A DNA stretch of 34,634 nucleotides from an uncultured Bacillota bacterium (GCA_905197115.1 CAJJXN010000009.1:1-34634); one strand, 5' to 3'; positions 24,629 through 33,027 are shown, numbered from the stretch's first letter. Translations and numbers: made by a program. The notes: a model not told the origin generated them from the letters alone.

Positions 24629-24974
24629 ACAAATCTTTATAAGCCATGTTCTGTTCTACTTTCGTAGCGATAGTCATTTATCTATGCAAGTGCATCTTCT
24701 AAACGATTCATTTCTCGTCTTGAAGTTCCTCCACCAATTTTGAGTTTCTTGCTTGAGGGGTTTACCGCGTTTCACCTTATTATTTCTAATAAATTCGTCA
24801 CTGTGGCACGTTATGAGACATCCCCATATTTTCACTTAGGTTCACTCTCGCCGTCTACTATAAATAGCAGCCCAAAGTTATTTTTTCCTTTGGCACAATC
24901 ACTATAGACATCTCAGTCTATGCAAGCATGGACTTTCCTCTACAATTTTATTGCAGCGACTATCAAAGATTTGT
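24629..24974 (-). ncRNA. rnpB: RNase P RNA, type B
   Basis: Catalytic RNA that trims the 5' ends of tRNA precursors, about 346 nt against 401 in B. subtilis. Conserved parts on the minus strand are GAGGAAAGTCCATGC (24926-24940), GTGCCACAGTGACGAA (24794-24809), GAAACGCGGTAAACCCC (24757-24773) and a 3' AGAACATGGCTTAT. The stretch after the AAACCCC box follows the Bacillus type B pattern. The ends are set by the P1 helix: ACAAATCTTT (24965-24974) pairs with AAAGATTTGT (24629-24638). The 5' strand of P1 lies inside the last codons of gpsB. No separate promoter is clear, so the RNA may be cut from a gpsB transcript. Confidence 0.96.
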
Positions 24975-25319
24975 TTTACTTTCAAGTAGTCTTTTCAAGT
25001 TATAAACTGCTGTTTCTAACTTCGATAACCTTTCAATCACTTCTACGTTATTGTAGTTATCTGGATTAATCGTAACATTATTATTAATGGATTGCAAGCG
25101 CGTATTTTCCACTTGTAGTTTCACATTTTTATCATTTAAAACTTTATTTAAAGTTGTGAACTGCTCCTTTTCTTTATTTAATTTATCAAGTTCTGCTTCT
25201 AATTCTTTCACTTTAAACATAATTTCATCTAAATAACGATCAACTTCTTCTACTTTATAACCATGTTGAGTAACATTAAAATCTTTTTTCAAAATACATA
25301 AAGACAATCTTTCTTTCAT
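24963..25319 (-). CDS. gpsB: Cell-division/elongation coordinator GpsB (DivIVA family)
   Basis: A 118-aa coiled-coil protein that links division and wall synthesis, in Bacillus by moving PBP1 between septum and side wall. The N-terminal membrane-binding motif is LKKDFNVTQHGYKVEEVDRY. A coiled coil covers about 30-75 and a second helical end covers about 95-118. GGGAG is six bases before the ATG. It precedes rnpB as in Bacillus and lies back to back with recU-ponA, so a GpsB and its likely client PBP share one intergenic region. A DivIVA paralogue is the alternative; length and place favour GpsB. Confidence 0.87.
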   Translation of the reverse strand: MKERLSLCILKKDFNVTQHGYKVEEVDRYLDEIMFKVKELEAELDKLNKEKEQFTTLNKVLNDKNVKLQVENTRLQSINNNVTINPDNYNNVEVIERLSKLETAVYNLKRLLESKTNL

Positions 25320-25349
25320 TGTATCTCCCTCTTTCTTTATGTTAAAATC

Positions 25350-25355
25350 ATTTTA
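25350..25355 (-). promoter_or_regulatory. Likely gpsB -10 element
   Basis: TGGTAAAAT on the minus strand fits an extended -10; no good -35 is visible. It is back to back with the recU promoter, about 27 bases apart. Confidence 0.4.
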
Positions 25356-25381
25356 CCATTTTTTACCTTTAAAAAAAAGTG

Positions 25382-25387
25382 TATAAT
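25382..25387 (+). promoter_or_regulatory. recU-ponA -10 element
   Basis: TATAAT about 70 bases before recU; the -35 region is only T-rich. It would drive the sole plus-strand operon of the window. Confidence 0.5.
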
Positions 25388-25456
25388 GAAACTAGAAAGA
25401 ATAAAAATCAAAAGGCCGTTACAAAATAGTAGTGGTGAAATAAGTAGGTGAGTCCC

Positions 25457-26011
25457 TTGATTAATTACCCAACCAAAAAAAATAGTTTAAATCGAAAAGT
25501 AAATAACTTAGCGAATAAAGGTATGGCTCTTGAAGACATGATCAATCGTGCAAACCAATATTACAAAGCACAAGACATTGCTTTCATCAATAAACGCCCT
25601 ACCCCCATTAAAGTTATGAAAACAGATGGAAACTATAAAATCACAGATGCGGTATTTTTAAATGCCAGTACACTTGATTATGTGGGCGTATTTCAGGGGC
25701 GTTATCTTGATTTTGAAGCAAAAGAAACTTCTTCAAAGACAGGATTACCTTTATCAAATTTTGCACAACACCAATTGGAAGCAATTGAAATCGTCAAAAA
25801 GCATAAAGGTTATTCCTTTGTTTTAGTCTACCTTAAAGCATTTGAAGAAATCTATTTATTAGATGGCCAATATGTAATTGAGGCAGCTCACTTAAACCAA
25901 AAATCAATTCCAATTGATCAAATAAGAGAGCATGGCGTTTTAATTAAACCAGGATATAGTATCTTGCTTGATTATTTAAAAGCCGTGAGAATTGCTTATT
26001 TTGAAAAATAA
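25457..26011 (+). CDS. recU: Holliday junction resolvase RecU
   Basis: Structure-specific nuclease that resolves Holliday junctions with RuvAB, 184 aa. NKGMALEDMINRANQYY, INKRPTPIKVMK, YVGVFQGRYLDFEAKET (catalytic D and E-x-K) and PLSNFAQHQLEAI match the family. I prefer the TTG start at 25457, giving MINYPTKKN, because RecU proteins begin M-x-Y-P and AGGTGA lies just upstream; a GTG three codons earlier is the alternative. It is followed, with overlap, by ponA, as in Bacillus, though here recU comes first. Confidence 0.93.
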   Translation: MINYPTKKNSLNRKVNNLANKGMALEDMINRANQYYKAQDIAFINKRPTPIKVMKTDGNYKITDAVFLNASTLDYVGVFQGRYLDFEAKETSSKTGLPLSNFAQHQLEAIEIVKKHKGYSFVLVYLKAFEEIYLLDGQYVIEAAHLNQKSIPIDQIREHGVLIKPGYSILLDYLKAVRIAYFEK

Positions 26012-28373
26012 AAAGAAAAACATCTTACTTCATTTCACCCATTTTATTTCAATTATCTTCCTATGTGTTGTTTGCATAGGAATTACTTATATCGGAAACA
26101 TTTTTCTTCATGCTAAAACTCCTTATATCATGCCAATTAGCACTAAATATGTTTCCAGTGTTTATGATGATAATGATAATTTAGTTTTAAATTTAGCCAA
26201 AGAGGAATCCAATCAAGTAACTTATGAAGAATTACCTGATGTTTTTATTGATGCTTTATTGAGCGAAGAAGATGTTCGCTTTTTTCTTCATAATGGAATT
26301 GATATTCCTCGGCTTTTATCTGCCATTTATACAAATGTTAAAAGTGGTTCTTACGCTCAAGGTGCCTCCACTCTTACGCAACAACTCGTTAAAAATACGA
26401 TGCTGAATTCCAATAAGACTTTAAAAAGAAAATTAGAAGAAGCGTACCTTGCCAATAAGATTGAAAAAATTTATTCTAAAAAAGAAATTATTGAACTTTA
26501 TGCCAACTATATTTGTTTTGATGGAATTAATCCAGGTGTCAATCATGCTTCTTTAAAATATTTTAATAAACCCATTTTTAATGTCACTTTGCCCGAAGCC
26601 GCTTTGCTTGTTGGAATGGTGAATTTACCTTCCTACTATAATCCATTTAAAAATCCAATTCCAGCCACAAAAAGACGAAACGAAGTCATCGATGCCATGG
26701 AAAAACAAGGTTTTATTCATTCTTATCAAGCCGAAACTGCTAAGTCTTTTCCTTTAGAAAAAATGCTTTATTATTCCAATAAAAACACACAAAAAACGTA
26801 TCCTTATCAAGCTTATTTAGATATCGTTTACACACAAATTAAAGAATATACTAAATTGGATCCTTATACTACTCCTATGAAAATTTATACGTATCTCGAC
26901 CCTACTTTACAAGCAGAAATTGATTTAATGCAAGAAAACAAATCAAGTTATATTCATTTTGATCATGATTTACAACAATTTGCTGCCACTATCTTAAATA
27001 ATGAAAATGGTTCTATTATTGCCGCATTTGGTGGCAGAAATTATGCAGGCAGAAGATTATTTAATCGTGCTTATGATATGGTTAAACCACCTGCATCGAC
27101 GATTAAACCGATTTTATCATATGCACTGGCTTATCAACATTTAAATTGGAGCGATCAACATAAAGTATTAGACATTCCAACCACTTATCCCAATACCAAT
27201 CAAGAAGTAAACAATGTGGATCATCAATATATGGGTGAACTAATGATTGATGAAGCGATTGGTTATTCACGCAATACCATTGCTGTCAATACTTTAAAAG
27301 AAGTTGCTGATACGATTGGTATGGAAGGGGTCATTTCATATTTAGAAGATATCCACCTTTTAGACACTAAAAAAGAAAATGTTTCTTTTGCCTATGCTTT
27401 AGGCGCTTTTGCTTATGGCGTATCTCCTACAAATTTAGCTGCAGCTTATGCGATGATTGCCAATCAAGGAATTTATAAAACCCCTTTAGCCGTCAAAAAA
27501 ATAGTTTTATTAAATGAAAATAAAGAAATAGACTTTACGATTCAAAGTAAAAGGGTATTGGATAAAGAGTCTACTTATTTACTAAATAGTGTCATGGAAC
27601 ATGTCATGCAAAAAAATTTCTGGAATATTAATATGATTCGTCCCGAAAATATGAATATTGCGGCTAAAACTGGCACTTCAAGTTTTGATCGACAAATATT
27701 AAAAGAATACAATTACCCAAGTAATGCGTATAAAGATCGTTGGCTAGCAGGATATAGTAAAAACATCACGATTGCAGCTTGGACAGGCTTTGACACCACA
27801 TTAAAAGATCAAGAAACCTATTTTGTTCCAAGTAGTAACGAAGCCAATATCGTCAAAAAATTCTTTAAAAGAATTATGGAAATAGCGGGTAAACCTAATC
27901 TTTATTATGAAAAGCCCGATAATATTGCAAGTATTCCCATTGTAAAAGGCTCTTATCCTTATTTATTGCCAACGACAAATGTCAATTCAGAAAGCATTGT
28001 CGTTGCTCAATTTAAAAAAGATTATTTACCAACGACTTATATTTGTGAACCAAGTATTCAACAAAGTGTTCAATATGATTATTATGTTTCTAAAAACAAG
28101 ATTACAATTCTTATTCCAAATCAAACCAATGAATCGAATTATCATAAAATATTTGATTATGAAAAAATTTATGGCGCATTAGAATTAGTTTGTGAAATTA
28201 AAAATAAAAAAGAAACATATCAAGTTATCTTAAATCAATCTATAAATGAAATTGATTTATTTTCAAGTGGTGAATACCAAATGAATTTATATTACCAATA
28301 TAAAAACGGTCACAATAAAGGACCGATTTCAAGCGAAACATTTCAAGTACAAACAGGTAGTTTGTTTACTTAA
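25992..28373 (+). CDS. ponA: Class A penicillin-binding protein (PBP1-like)
   Basis: Bifunctional peptidoglycan synthase, 793 aa. One membrane anchor is at about 12-38. The GT51 glycosyltransferase has the E-D-x2-F-x2-H-x-G motif with Glu93, QGASTLTQQLVKN, and RKLEEAYLANKIEK. The transpeptidase has STIK (Ser369), SRN (426-428) and KTG (559-561). The C-terminal 150 residues are an extra beta-like region. The start is TTG, at 25992 or three codons later, inside the recU end; no strong ribosome-binding site is seen, so translation probably depends on recU. Its 3' end overlaps that of nth by eight bases, tail to tail. Confidence 0.95.
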   Translation: MLILKNKKKNILLHFTHFISIIFLCVVCIGITYIGNIFLHAKTPYIMPISTKYVSSVYDDNDNLVLNLAKEESNQVTYEELPDVFIDALLSEEDVRFFLHNGIDIPRLLSAIYTNVKSGSYAQGASTLTQQLVKNTMLNSNKTLKRKLEEAYLANKIEKIYSKKEIIELYANYICFDGINPGVNHASLKYFNKPIFNVTLPEAALLVGMVNLPSYYNPFKNPIPATKRRNEVIDAMEKQGFIHSYQAETAKSFPLEKMLYYSNKNTQKTYPYQAYLDIVYTQIKEYTKLDPYTTPMKIYTYLDPTLQAEIDLMQENKSSYIHFDHDLQQFAATILNNENGSIIAAFGGRNYAGRRLFNRAYDMVKPPASTIKPILSYALAYQHLNWSDQHKVLDIPTTYPNTNQEVNNVDHQYMGELMIDEAIGYSRNTIAVNTLKEVADTIGMEGVISYLEDIHLLDTKKENVSFAYALGAFAYGVSPTNLAAAYAMIANQGIYKTPLAVKKIVLLNENKEIDFTIQSKRVLDKESTYLLNSVMEHVMQKNFWNINMIRPENMNIAAKTGTSSFDRQILKEYNYPSNAYKDRWLAGYSKNITIAAWTGFDTTLKDQETYFVPSSNEANIVKKFFKRIMEIAGKPNLYYEKPDNIASIPIVKGSYPYLLPTTNVNSESIVVAQFKKDYLPTTYICEPSIQQSVQYDYYVSKNKITILIPNQTNESNYHKIFDYEKIYGALELVCEIKNKKETYQVILNQSINEIDLFSSGEYQMNLYYQYKNGHNKGPISSETFQVQTGSLFT

Positions 28374-28986
28374 CTTTATATTCTTTTATGCAACCATTTT
28401 GCAATTGACATTCTTTGCAATTTGGTTGTTTTGCTTTACAAAAATATCTTCCAAAAAAGATTAAACTATGGTGCATTTGAATCCATTCTTCTTTTTCAAT
28501 CACCTTTTTTAATTTAGCTTCGACTTCTTCTACATTATCTTCTAAAGAAGCATATTGTAATCTTTTGGCAATTCGATTAACATGCGTATCGACCGGAAAA
28601 GCAGGAATTTTAAACCCTTCAGCTAAAACGACATTAATAGTTTTATTACCAACTCCTGGCAAAGTTAATAATTTTTCTACATCATTTGGAACTTCTCCTT
28701 GGAATTTTTCATCAATATCTTTTGCAATTTGAATGATATTTTTGGCTTTTACTTTATACATTCCAATCGCTTTAATCAACATTTCAATTTCATCTAAAGG
28801 TGCATTTTTAAGTGTTTTGGCATCTGGATATTTTTTAAATAGATTCGCTGTTACTTGATTCACACGTACATCTGTTGTTTGTGCTGATAAAACAACTGCA
28901 ATTAACAATTGAAACAAAGTTTGATAATGCAATTCACATTTCGCATTGGGATATAAACTTTTAATATATTGTAACTTTTTATCCAT
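28366..28986 (-). CDS. nth: Endonuclease III
   Basis: DNA glycosylase/AP lyase for oxidised pyrimidines, 206 aa. The helix-hairpin-helix LPGVGNKT holds catalytic Lys115; Asp133 is in PVDTHVNRIAKRL. The iron-sulfur cluster cysteines are 183, 190, 193 and 199 (C-x6-C-x2-C-x5-C). It starts two bases after the dnaD stop without a clear Shine-Dalgarno site, so it is likely coupled to dnaD. The dnaD-nth pair is conserved in Bacillus. Confidence 0.97.
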   Translation of the reverse strand: MDKKLQYIKSLYPNAKCELHYQTLFQLLIAVVLSAQTTDVRVNQVTANLFKKYPDAKTLKNAPLDEIEMLIKAIGMYKVKAKNIIQIAKDIDEKFQGEVPNDVEKLLTLPGVGNKTINVVLAEGFKIPAFPVDTHVNRIAKRLQYASLEDNVEEVEAKLKKVIEKEEWIQMHHSLIFFGRYFCKAKQPNCKECQLQNGCIKEYKVK

Positions 28987-28988
28987 AT

Positions 28989-29627
28989 TTATTTATTTAA
29001 CCAATCTATTTTTGATAATTCAATGGTTTCTTGAAGACGATTTTGATATTCTTCTTCACTCATTTGTTTCTTTTTGTGTTCTTCAAATAAAATCGTATCG
29101 ATATAACGAATGGAATGATTGGGTGATTGAGCACAAATATCTAATGCTAATTTAATTTCTTCATAAGAATATTTTTTTTCTATCCAGCCATTTATAATAT
29201 CATATTCTAAAGGAGATAGCGGTCTTCCAAAAAACTTTTCAAATAAATTAAAAATATTTTTAGAATCATTCGGCTTATCTTTATTTTCTTTCACTTGATA
29301 TTTCTTTTGATAGTCATTGACCCAAATTTCACATAACTTTTTATATAATTCATTTAAGTTTGTTTTTACTTTACCATCTTCACAAACATCTGTTTTAATC
29401 AAACCTTTTGCGATTAAATTAGTATATAAAACATCAATTTTAGTCACAGTATAATTACATAATAAAGCTAAATCAGAAGGATTAATAAATTCATTCCCTG
29501 TTTTGATTAAAGTATATGTCAACAATAAAATCACAAATTCATCATCACTAATTCCCATTTTTTTATAATTTAGCGTTAACATTCGATCCACTTTAATCAT
29601 ATCTTCAATTTCTTGATAATCATTCAT
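28989..29627 (-). CDS. dnaD: DnaD-domain replication initiation protein
   Basis: A 212-aa primosome protein used at replication start and restart. An N-terminal winged-helix part (SDDEFVILLLTYTLIKTGNE, NPSDLALLCNYTVTKIDVLY) is followed by a charged linker and the DnaD domain from about 122 (NLFEKFFGRPLSPLEYDIIN, EIKLALDICAQSPNHSIRYI). AAGGAG is nine bases before the ATG. It lies between cca and nth. B. subtilis has many more genes between cca and dnaD. Confidence 0.93.
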   Translation of the reverse strand: MNDYQEIEDMIKVDRMLTLNYKKMGISDDEFVILLLTYTLIKTGNEFINPSDLALLCNYTVTKIDVLYTNLIAKGLIKTDVCEDGKVKTNLNELYKKLCEIWVNDYQKKYQVKENKDKPNDSKNIFNLFEKFFGRPLSPLEYDIINGWIEKKYSYEEIKLALDICAQSPNHSIRYIDTILFEEHKKKQMSEEEYQNRLQETIELSKIDWLNK

Positions 29628-29641
29628 TTTTATCTTCTCCT

Positions 29642-30388
29642 TTATTGCTCTTTTAATTGCTCCATAATTGTATCCATATCAACTTCTTTAGCATTATCAT
29701 AACAAATTTCTTTATCATATCCAAACAAAGCCTTAAAAACAAAATATTCCTTAAACAATTGATTTGTTTGCTTGATCCCACATTCATCATATGTTTTTTT
29801 TATTTCATAGGCTAATTTGTGATTCGACAATCTTTTAATTTCATTTATATTTTCTAAAATTGCTTGTTTGGTTTTTTTAGAAAATGAAAAATTTAATTTT
29901 CCTTTTAATCTGAGTCCTCTTAAAATACGCGAAGGGTCTTCCAAAATTCGCTTGTTTGGTTCTTTAATAAAATCAATTATTTTAGCCTTTAAATCTTGTA
30001 GACCATTAAAACAATCATAAATATTTTCGTTTGCATCCAAATAAATCGCATTTAATTTAAAATCACGACGAACTGCATCTTCTTTCCAATCATCTAAAAA
30101 CTCTTTAATTTTTGGATAACTATTTGGATAATGGTATTCTTCTAGACGAAAGGTTGTAATTTCTGCCAATAAATTTTTGTATTTCACTTTTATATTACCA
30201 AACATTTTTCCTTTGTTTGAAACAACTTCAAATAAAGATTCGATTATTTCTGGGTGCGCATTTGTGGCTATATCTACATCTAAATAAGAACGATTCATCA
30301 ATTCATCGCGACTACTTCCACCCACTAGATAAGCTTGATAGCCCTCTTTATTTATTTTCAATAATATTTCTTTGATTCGCGCATCCAT
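29642..30388 (-). CDS. cca: Short CCA-adding tRNA nucleotidyltransferase / poly(A) polymerase family protein
   Basis: A class II nucleotidyltransferase head of 248 aa; Bacillus Cca is about 397 aa. Motifs seen are AYLVGGSSRDELM, the metal site DVDIAT, EDAVRRDFKLNAIY, and the neck stretch EDPSRILRGLRLKG. The last 70 residues are a short helical remnant, so the body and tail that hold the tRNA elbow seem mostly missing. The gene ends cleanly 14 bases before dnaD, with no trace of a longer frame. AGGAG is five bases before the ATG. It may still add CCA, or do only part of the reaction; I cannot tell. Confidence 0.87.
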   Translation of the reverse strand: MDARIKEILLKINKEGYQAYLVGGSSRDELMNRSYLDVDIATNAHPEIIESLFEVVSNKGKMFGNIKVKYKNLLAEITTFRLEEYHYPNSYPKIKEFLDDWKEDAVRRDFKLNAIYLDANENIYDCFNGLQDLKAKIIDFIKEPNKRILEDPSRILRGLRLKGKLNFSFSKKTKQAILENINEIKRLSNHKLAYEIKKTYDECGIKQTNQLFKEYFVFKALFGYDKEICYDNAKEVDMDTIMEQLKEQ

Positions 30389-30396
30389 AGTATCTC

Positions 30397-31044
30397 CTAC
30401 TCAATTAAATTAATAAAAAAATGATTTTCTTCATTTAATAAATAATAAAGAACACCTTTTGCATAGACTTGTTTACTATCCACTTCATATGCTATTTCCA
30501 TTTTATCATATTTTGACTCAAATTGAAGCCTATAATATATCACAAAATCTTCTCTATCCAAACTTGTAATCTGAGATTTACATGTTGCCATCTTTAAAAG
30601 CATTTTTCCAGTTCCTGAAGGACGATCTAATTTTGATTTATGATGTTCTTCAATAATGTTGACTTCATCAAAAGATTGACATAAAGTTGGAAATTCTTTA
30701 ATAATACAATTAAGTGGTAAAGAAAAATTACTACAAATAATCCCTTTTAGTTGACTTTCTTTACAAGCCAATTTTATTGCTTCTAATTCATTTTGACTAA
30801 AGCCTGTTGTTCCACAAATAAAGGGAATATGATATTGAATACACAATTGAATGTGCATATAAGCCACATCTTTTTTTGTAAAATCAATTACATAATCGAT
30901 ATGTGAATATTTTTTTATCGCTTCATGAAGTGTCATTTCATTTTCGTTCACACAAGCTAAGATTTCAAAATTTTCTTGCTTTAAAAGTTCATAAACTGCA
31001 CTTCCACACTTTCCTTTACTTCCACATAAAATTATTTTTTGCAT
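30397..31044 (-). CDS. dapB: Short 4-hydroxy-tetrahydrodipicolinate reductase
   Basis: NAD(P)H reductase of the diaminopimelate/lysine path, 215 aa against about 265 usually. The nucleotide-binding loop is GSKGKCG (G-x2-G-x-M-G type, with Cys for Met). ICGTTGFSQ is present. The catalytic region EEHHKSKLDRPSGTG (His134, His135, Lys138) is intact. The last third (after about 155) is short and lacks the usual G-x-H and S-R-x2-F-A motifs. AGGTGA precedes the ATG. Its product path feeds cell wall and, in spore formers, dipicolinate. Its position before cca matches Bacillus with genes lost between. Confidence 0.88.
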   Translation of the reverse strand: MQKIILCGSKGKCGSAVYELLKQENFEILACVNENEMTLHEAIKKYSHIDYVIDFTKKDVAYMHIQLCIQYHIPFICGTTGFSQNELEAIKLACKESQLKGIICSNFSLPLNCIIKEFPTLCQSFDEVNIIEEHHKSKLDRPSGTGKMLLKMATCKSQITSLDREDFVIYYRLQFESKYDKMEIAYEVDSKQVYAKGVLYYLLNEENHFFINLIE

Positions 31045-31076
31045 TTTATCACCTATTTAAACATATGAAAATGCTT

Positions 31077-31104
31077 ACAAAAAAAATCCCATTTGGGATT
31101 TTTT
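31077..31104 (-). terminator. Terminator after hup
   Basis: AAAAAATCCC pairs perfectly with GGGATTTTTT around ATTT, with a T run on the minus strand, two bases after the hup stop. Confidence 0.9.
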
Positions 31105-31105
31105 A

Positions 31106-31378
31106 TTACTTAACTTGTTCTTTAAATGTTTTAGATGGTTTAAAACCAACTGTTTTATAAGAAGGAACAACCACTTTTTTGTTTGTCAAAGGAATAACAG
31201 CAGTTCTAGCTTTTCTTGTTTTAACAACAAAGTTTCCAAACCCTGGAATTTTAACCATTTCGCCAGCTTTTAACTCATCAATAACAGTTCCGAAAACAAC
31301 ATCGACGATACGTAAAGCTTCAGCTTTGCTAATTCCTTTTTCTTCACTAATTTTTGTAGCTAAGTCTTGTTTGTTCAT
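31106..31378 (-). CDS. hup: HU-family DNA-binding protein
   Basis: A 90-aa nucleoid protein of full length. MNKQDLATKISEEKGISKAE is the helical base, VKIPGFGNFVVKTRKARTAV the beta arm, and NPxT-type ITPLTNKKVV the arm tip (here TAVIPLTNKKVVVP). AGGAG is nine bases before the ATG. It has its own promoter and terminator, and it follows spoIVA as hbs does in Bacillus. Confidence 0.97.
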   Translation of the reverse strand: MNKQDLATKISEEKGISKAEALRIVDVVFGTVIDELKAGEMVKIPGFGNFVVKTRKARTAVIPLTNKKVVVPSYKTVGFKPSKTFKEQVK

Positions 31379-31414
31379 AATTCAATCTCCTTTACTATAT
31401 CTTTCTATACTTAT

Positions 31415-31442
31415 ATTATACATATTTTCAATTTTTTAGCAA
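31415..31442 (-). promoter_or_regulatory. hup promoter
   Basis: TTGCTA (31437-31442), a 16-base spacer and TATAAT (31415-31420) on the minus strand; start near 31408. Confidence 0.6.
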
Positions 31443-31449
31443 ACATTTT

Positions 31450-31475
31450 AAAAAAGTCCTACATTTAGGCTTTTT
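31450..31475 (-). terminator. Second terminator-like hairpin after spoIVA
   Basis: AAAAAGCCTA pairs with TAGGACTTTTT with one bulged A, then T on the minus strand. It lies just before the hup promoter and acts as backup for the stronger stem upstream. Confidence 0.65.
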
Positions 31476-31492
31476 AAAGTTTAAATATTTCC

Positions 31493-31535
31493 TAAAAAAA
31501 ACAAAAATGCTTGCAAGTTTTTGCTTGCAAACATT
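31493..31535 (-). terminator. Terminator after spoIVA
   Basis: A 12-bp stem (31506-31517 with 31524-31535, one G-U pair) with a 6-base loop and a long T-rich tail on the minus strand. Confidence 0.9.
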
Positions 31536-31548
31536 TCAATTTTTGATT

Positions 31549-33015
31549 TTAAAAAACAATTGCAATTAAATTATTTTTACCACGATTCGCCATTGATTTT
31601 AAAACATTTTGTAATTTCACACGATTGTTTTCTGGTAAAGTCATTAATTTAGCATTGATACCATCTTTTAATAAATCCCCAATATTTCTACCAAACATAG
31701 AAGTGTTAATTAGAGAATCTTCATTTTGAGTTAAATATTCAATCATCGCTTCACTTTGTTCTTTGCTTCCTAAAATTGGTTCAAAGGTATTTTCAACATC
31801 TACTCTAAAGATATGTAATGTTGGTGCGCTTGCCTTAATTTTTACTCCATAGCGATTTCCATTCTTCACTAATTCTGGTTTAGAAATATTCATATCGCTT
31901 AAAGATGGTGTTGAAGCTCCATAACCTGTTTCTTTTGCCATTAAAATAGCAGGTAACAAGTCAGCCATTTGTTCTTTGTAATTTTTATATTCTTGCAAAA
32001 TTTTAATCAAATCTGCTTTATCTTGTAAATCCATACCGATAATGTCATTAATAACTGCTTCATATAAACCATCTTTTGGTTCAATTCTTAATGTTACAAC
32101 ACCTGTTGCTGTATCAATATTGGTAATCTCTACACTTTTTGCATAATCATTTTTTCTAAGTACTTCTGCTAATTTTTCAACATCACGTACTTTTTTAGCT
32201 TCAAGTAAGCCTTCTTGAATAGAAGTTTTATAAGATTGTTTTAACCAATAGTTTTCATCTAATGCCGCTACCCATGAAGGGAAAACAACATCTACGTCTA
32301 ATACTGGGAATTCATATAATGCTTCTTTTAAAATTAAATTTGTATCTTCTAAATTCATTTGTTCAATTGACATTGGGATACAACTTACTTGATATTTTTC
32401 TTGAATTTCTTTCACTGTTTGTAAAGCTAAAGCTCCATTTGGATCTTTTGAGTTTACAATCACGATAAATGGTTTTCCAATCGCTTGTAATTGAGCAATC
32501 ACTTCTTCTTCTGCTTCAAGATAAGAATTTCTATCAATGTCAACAATGGTTCCATCTGTTGTCACAACAATTCCAATACTACAATGATCTGTAATTACCT
32601 TTTGTGTACCAATTTTTGCGGCTTCATCAAAAGGAATTGCATCTTCAAACCAAGGCGTTTTTACCATACGAATTTTATCTTCATCCATATAACCCTTAGC
32701 ATCTTTAAATACATAACCTACACAATCAACAAGACGAATTTGCACACTTAAATTTTCGCCAACATCAACGCTTACGGCATTATTTGGAACAAATTTAGGT
32801 TCCGTTGTCATAATTGTTTTTCCTTGACCTGATTGAGGCAATTCATCGGTTGCTCTTGCTTTTTGATATTCATCTTGAATATTATTAATTACAGCAAGTT
32901 CCATAAAACGTTTAATAAAGGTAGATTTTCCAGTTCTTACAGGTCCTACTACACCTAAGTAAATATCACCATTTGTTCTTCCACCAATATTTTTTAATAG
33001 TTCTTTTATATTCAC
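31549..33015 (-). CDS. spoIVA: Stage IV sporulation protein A (spore coat assembly ATPase)
   Basis: Self-assembling ATPase that forms the base layer of the spore coat on the forespore, 488 aa against 492 in B. subtilis. The Walker A is GPVRTGKS at 24-31. DELPQSGQGKTIMTTEPKFV, IRLVDCVGYVF, VVTTDGTIVDIDRNSYLEAE and the conserved C-terminal end NLIAIVF fit closely. The start is a GTG with GGGAGGT six bases upstream; an ATG five codons earlier is part of that site. It follows a palindrome that contains CATACATT, a sigma-E type -10. SpoIVA is a strong marker of endospore formation. Confidence 0.97.
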   Translation of the reverse strand: MNIKELLKNIGGRTNGDIYLGVVGPVRTGKSTFIKRFMELAVINNIQDEYQKARATDELPQSGQGKTIMTTEPKFVPNNAVSVDVGENLSVQIRLVDCVGYVFKDAKGYMDEDKIRMVKTPWFEDAIPFDEAAKIGTQKVITDHCSIGIVVTTDGTIVDIDRNSYLEAEEEVIAQLQAIGKPFIVIVNSKDPNGALALQTVKEIQEKYQVSCIPMSIEQMNLEDTNLILKEALYEFPVLDVDVVFPSWVAALDENYWLKQSYKTSIQEGLLEAKKVRDVEKLAEVLRKNDYAKSVEITNIDTATGVVTLRIEPKDGLYEAVINDIIGMDLQDKADLIKILQEYKNYKEQMADLLPAILMAKETGYGASTPSLSDMNISKPELVKNGNRYGVKIKASAPTLHIFRVDVENTFEPILGSKEQSEAMIEYLTQNEDSLINTSMFGRNIGDLLKDGINAKLMTLPENNRVKLQNVLKSMANRGKNNLIAIVF

Positions 33016-33027
33016 AAAGTAACCTCC

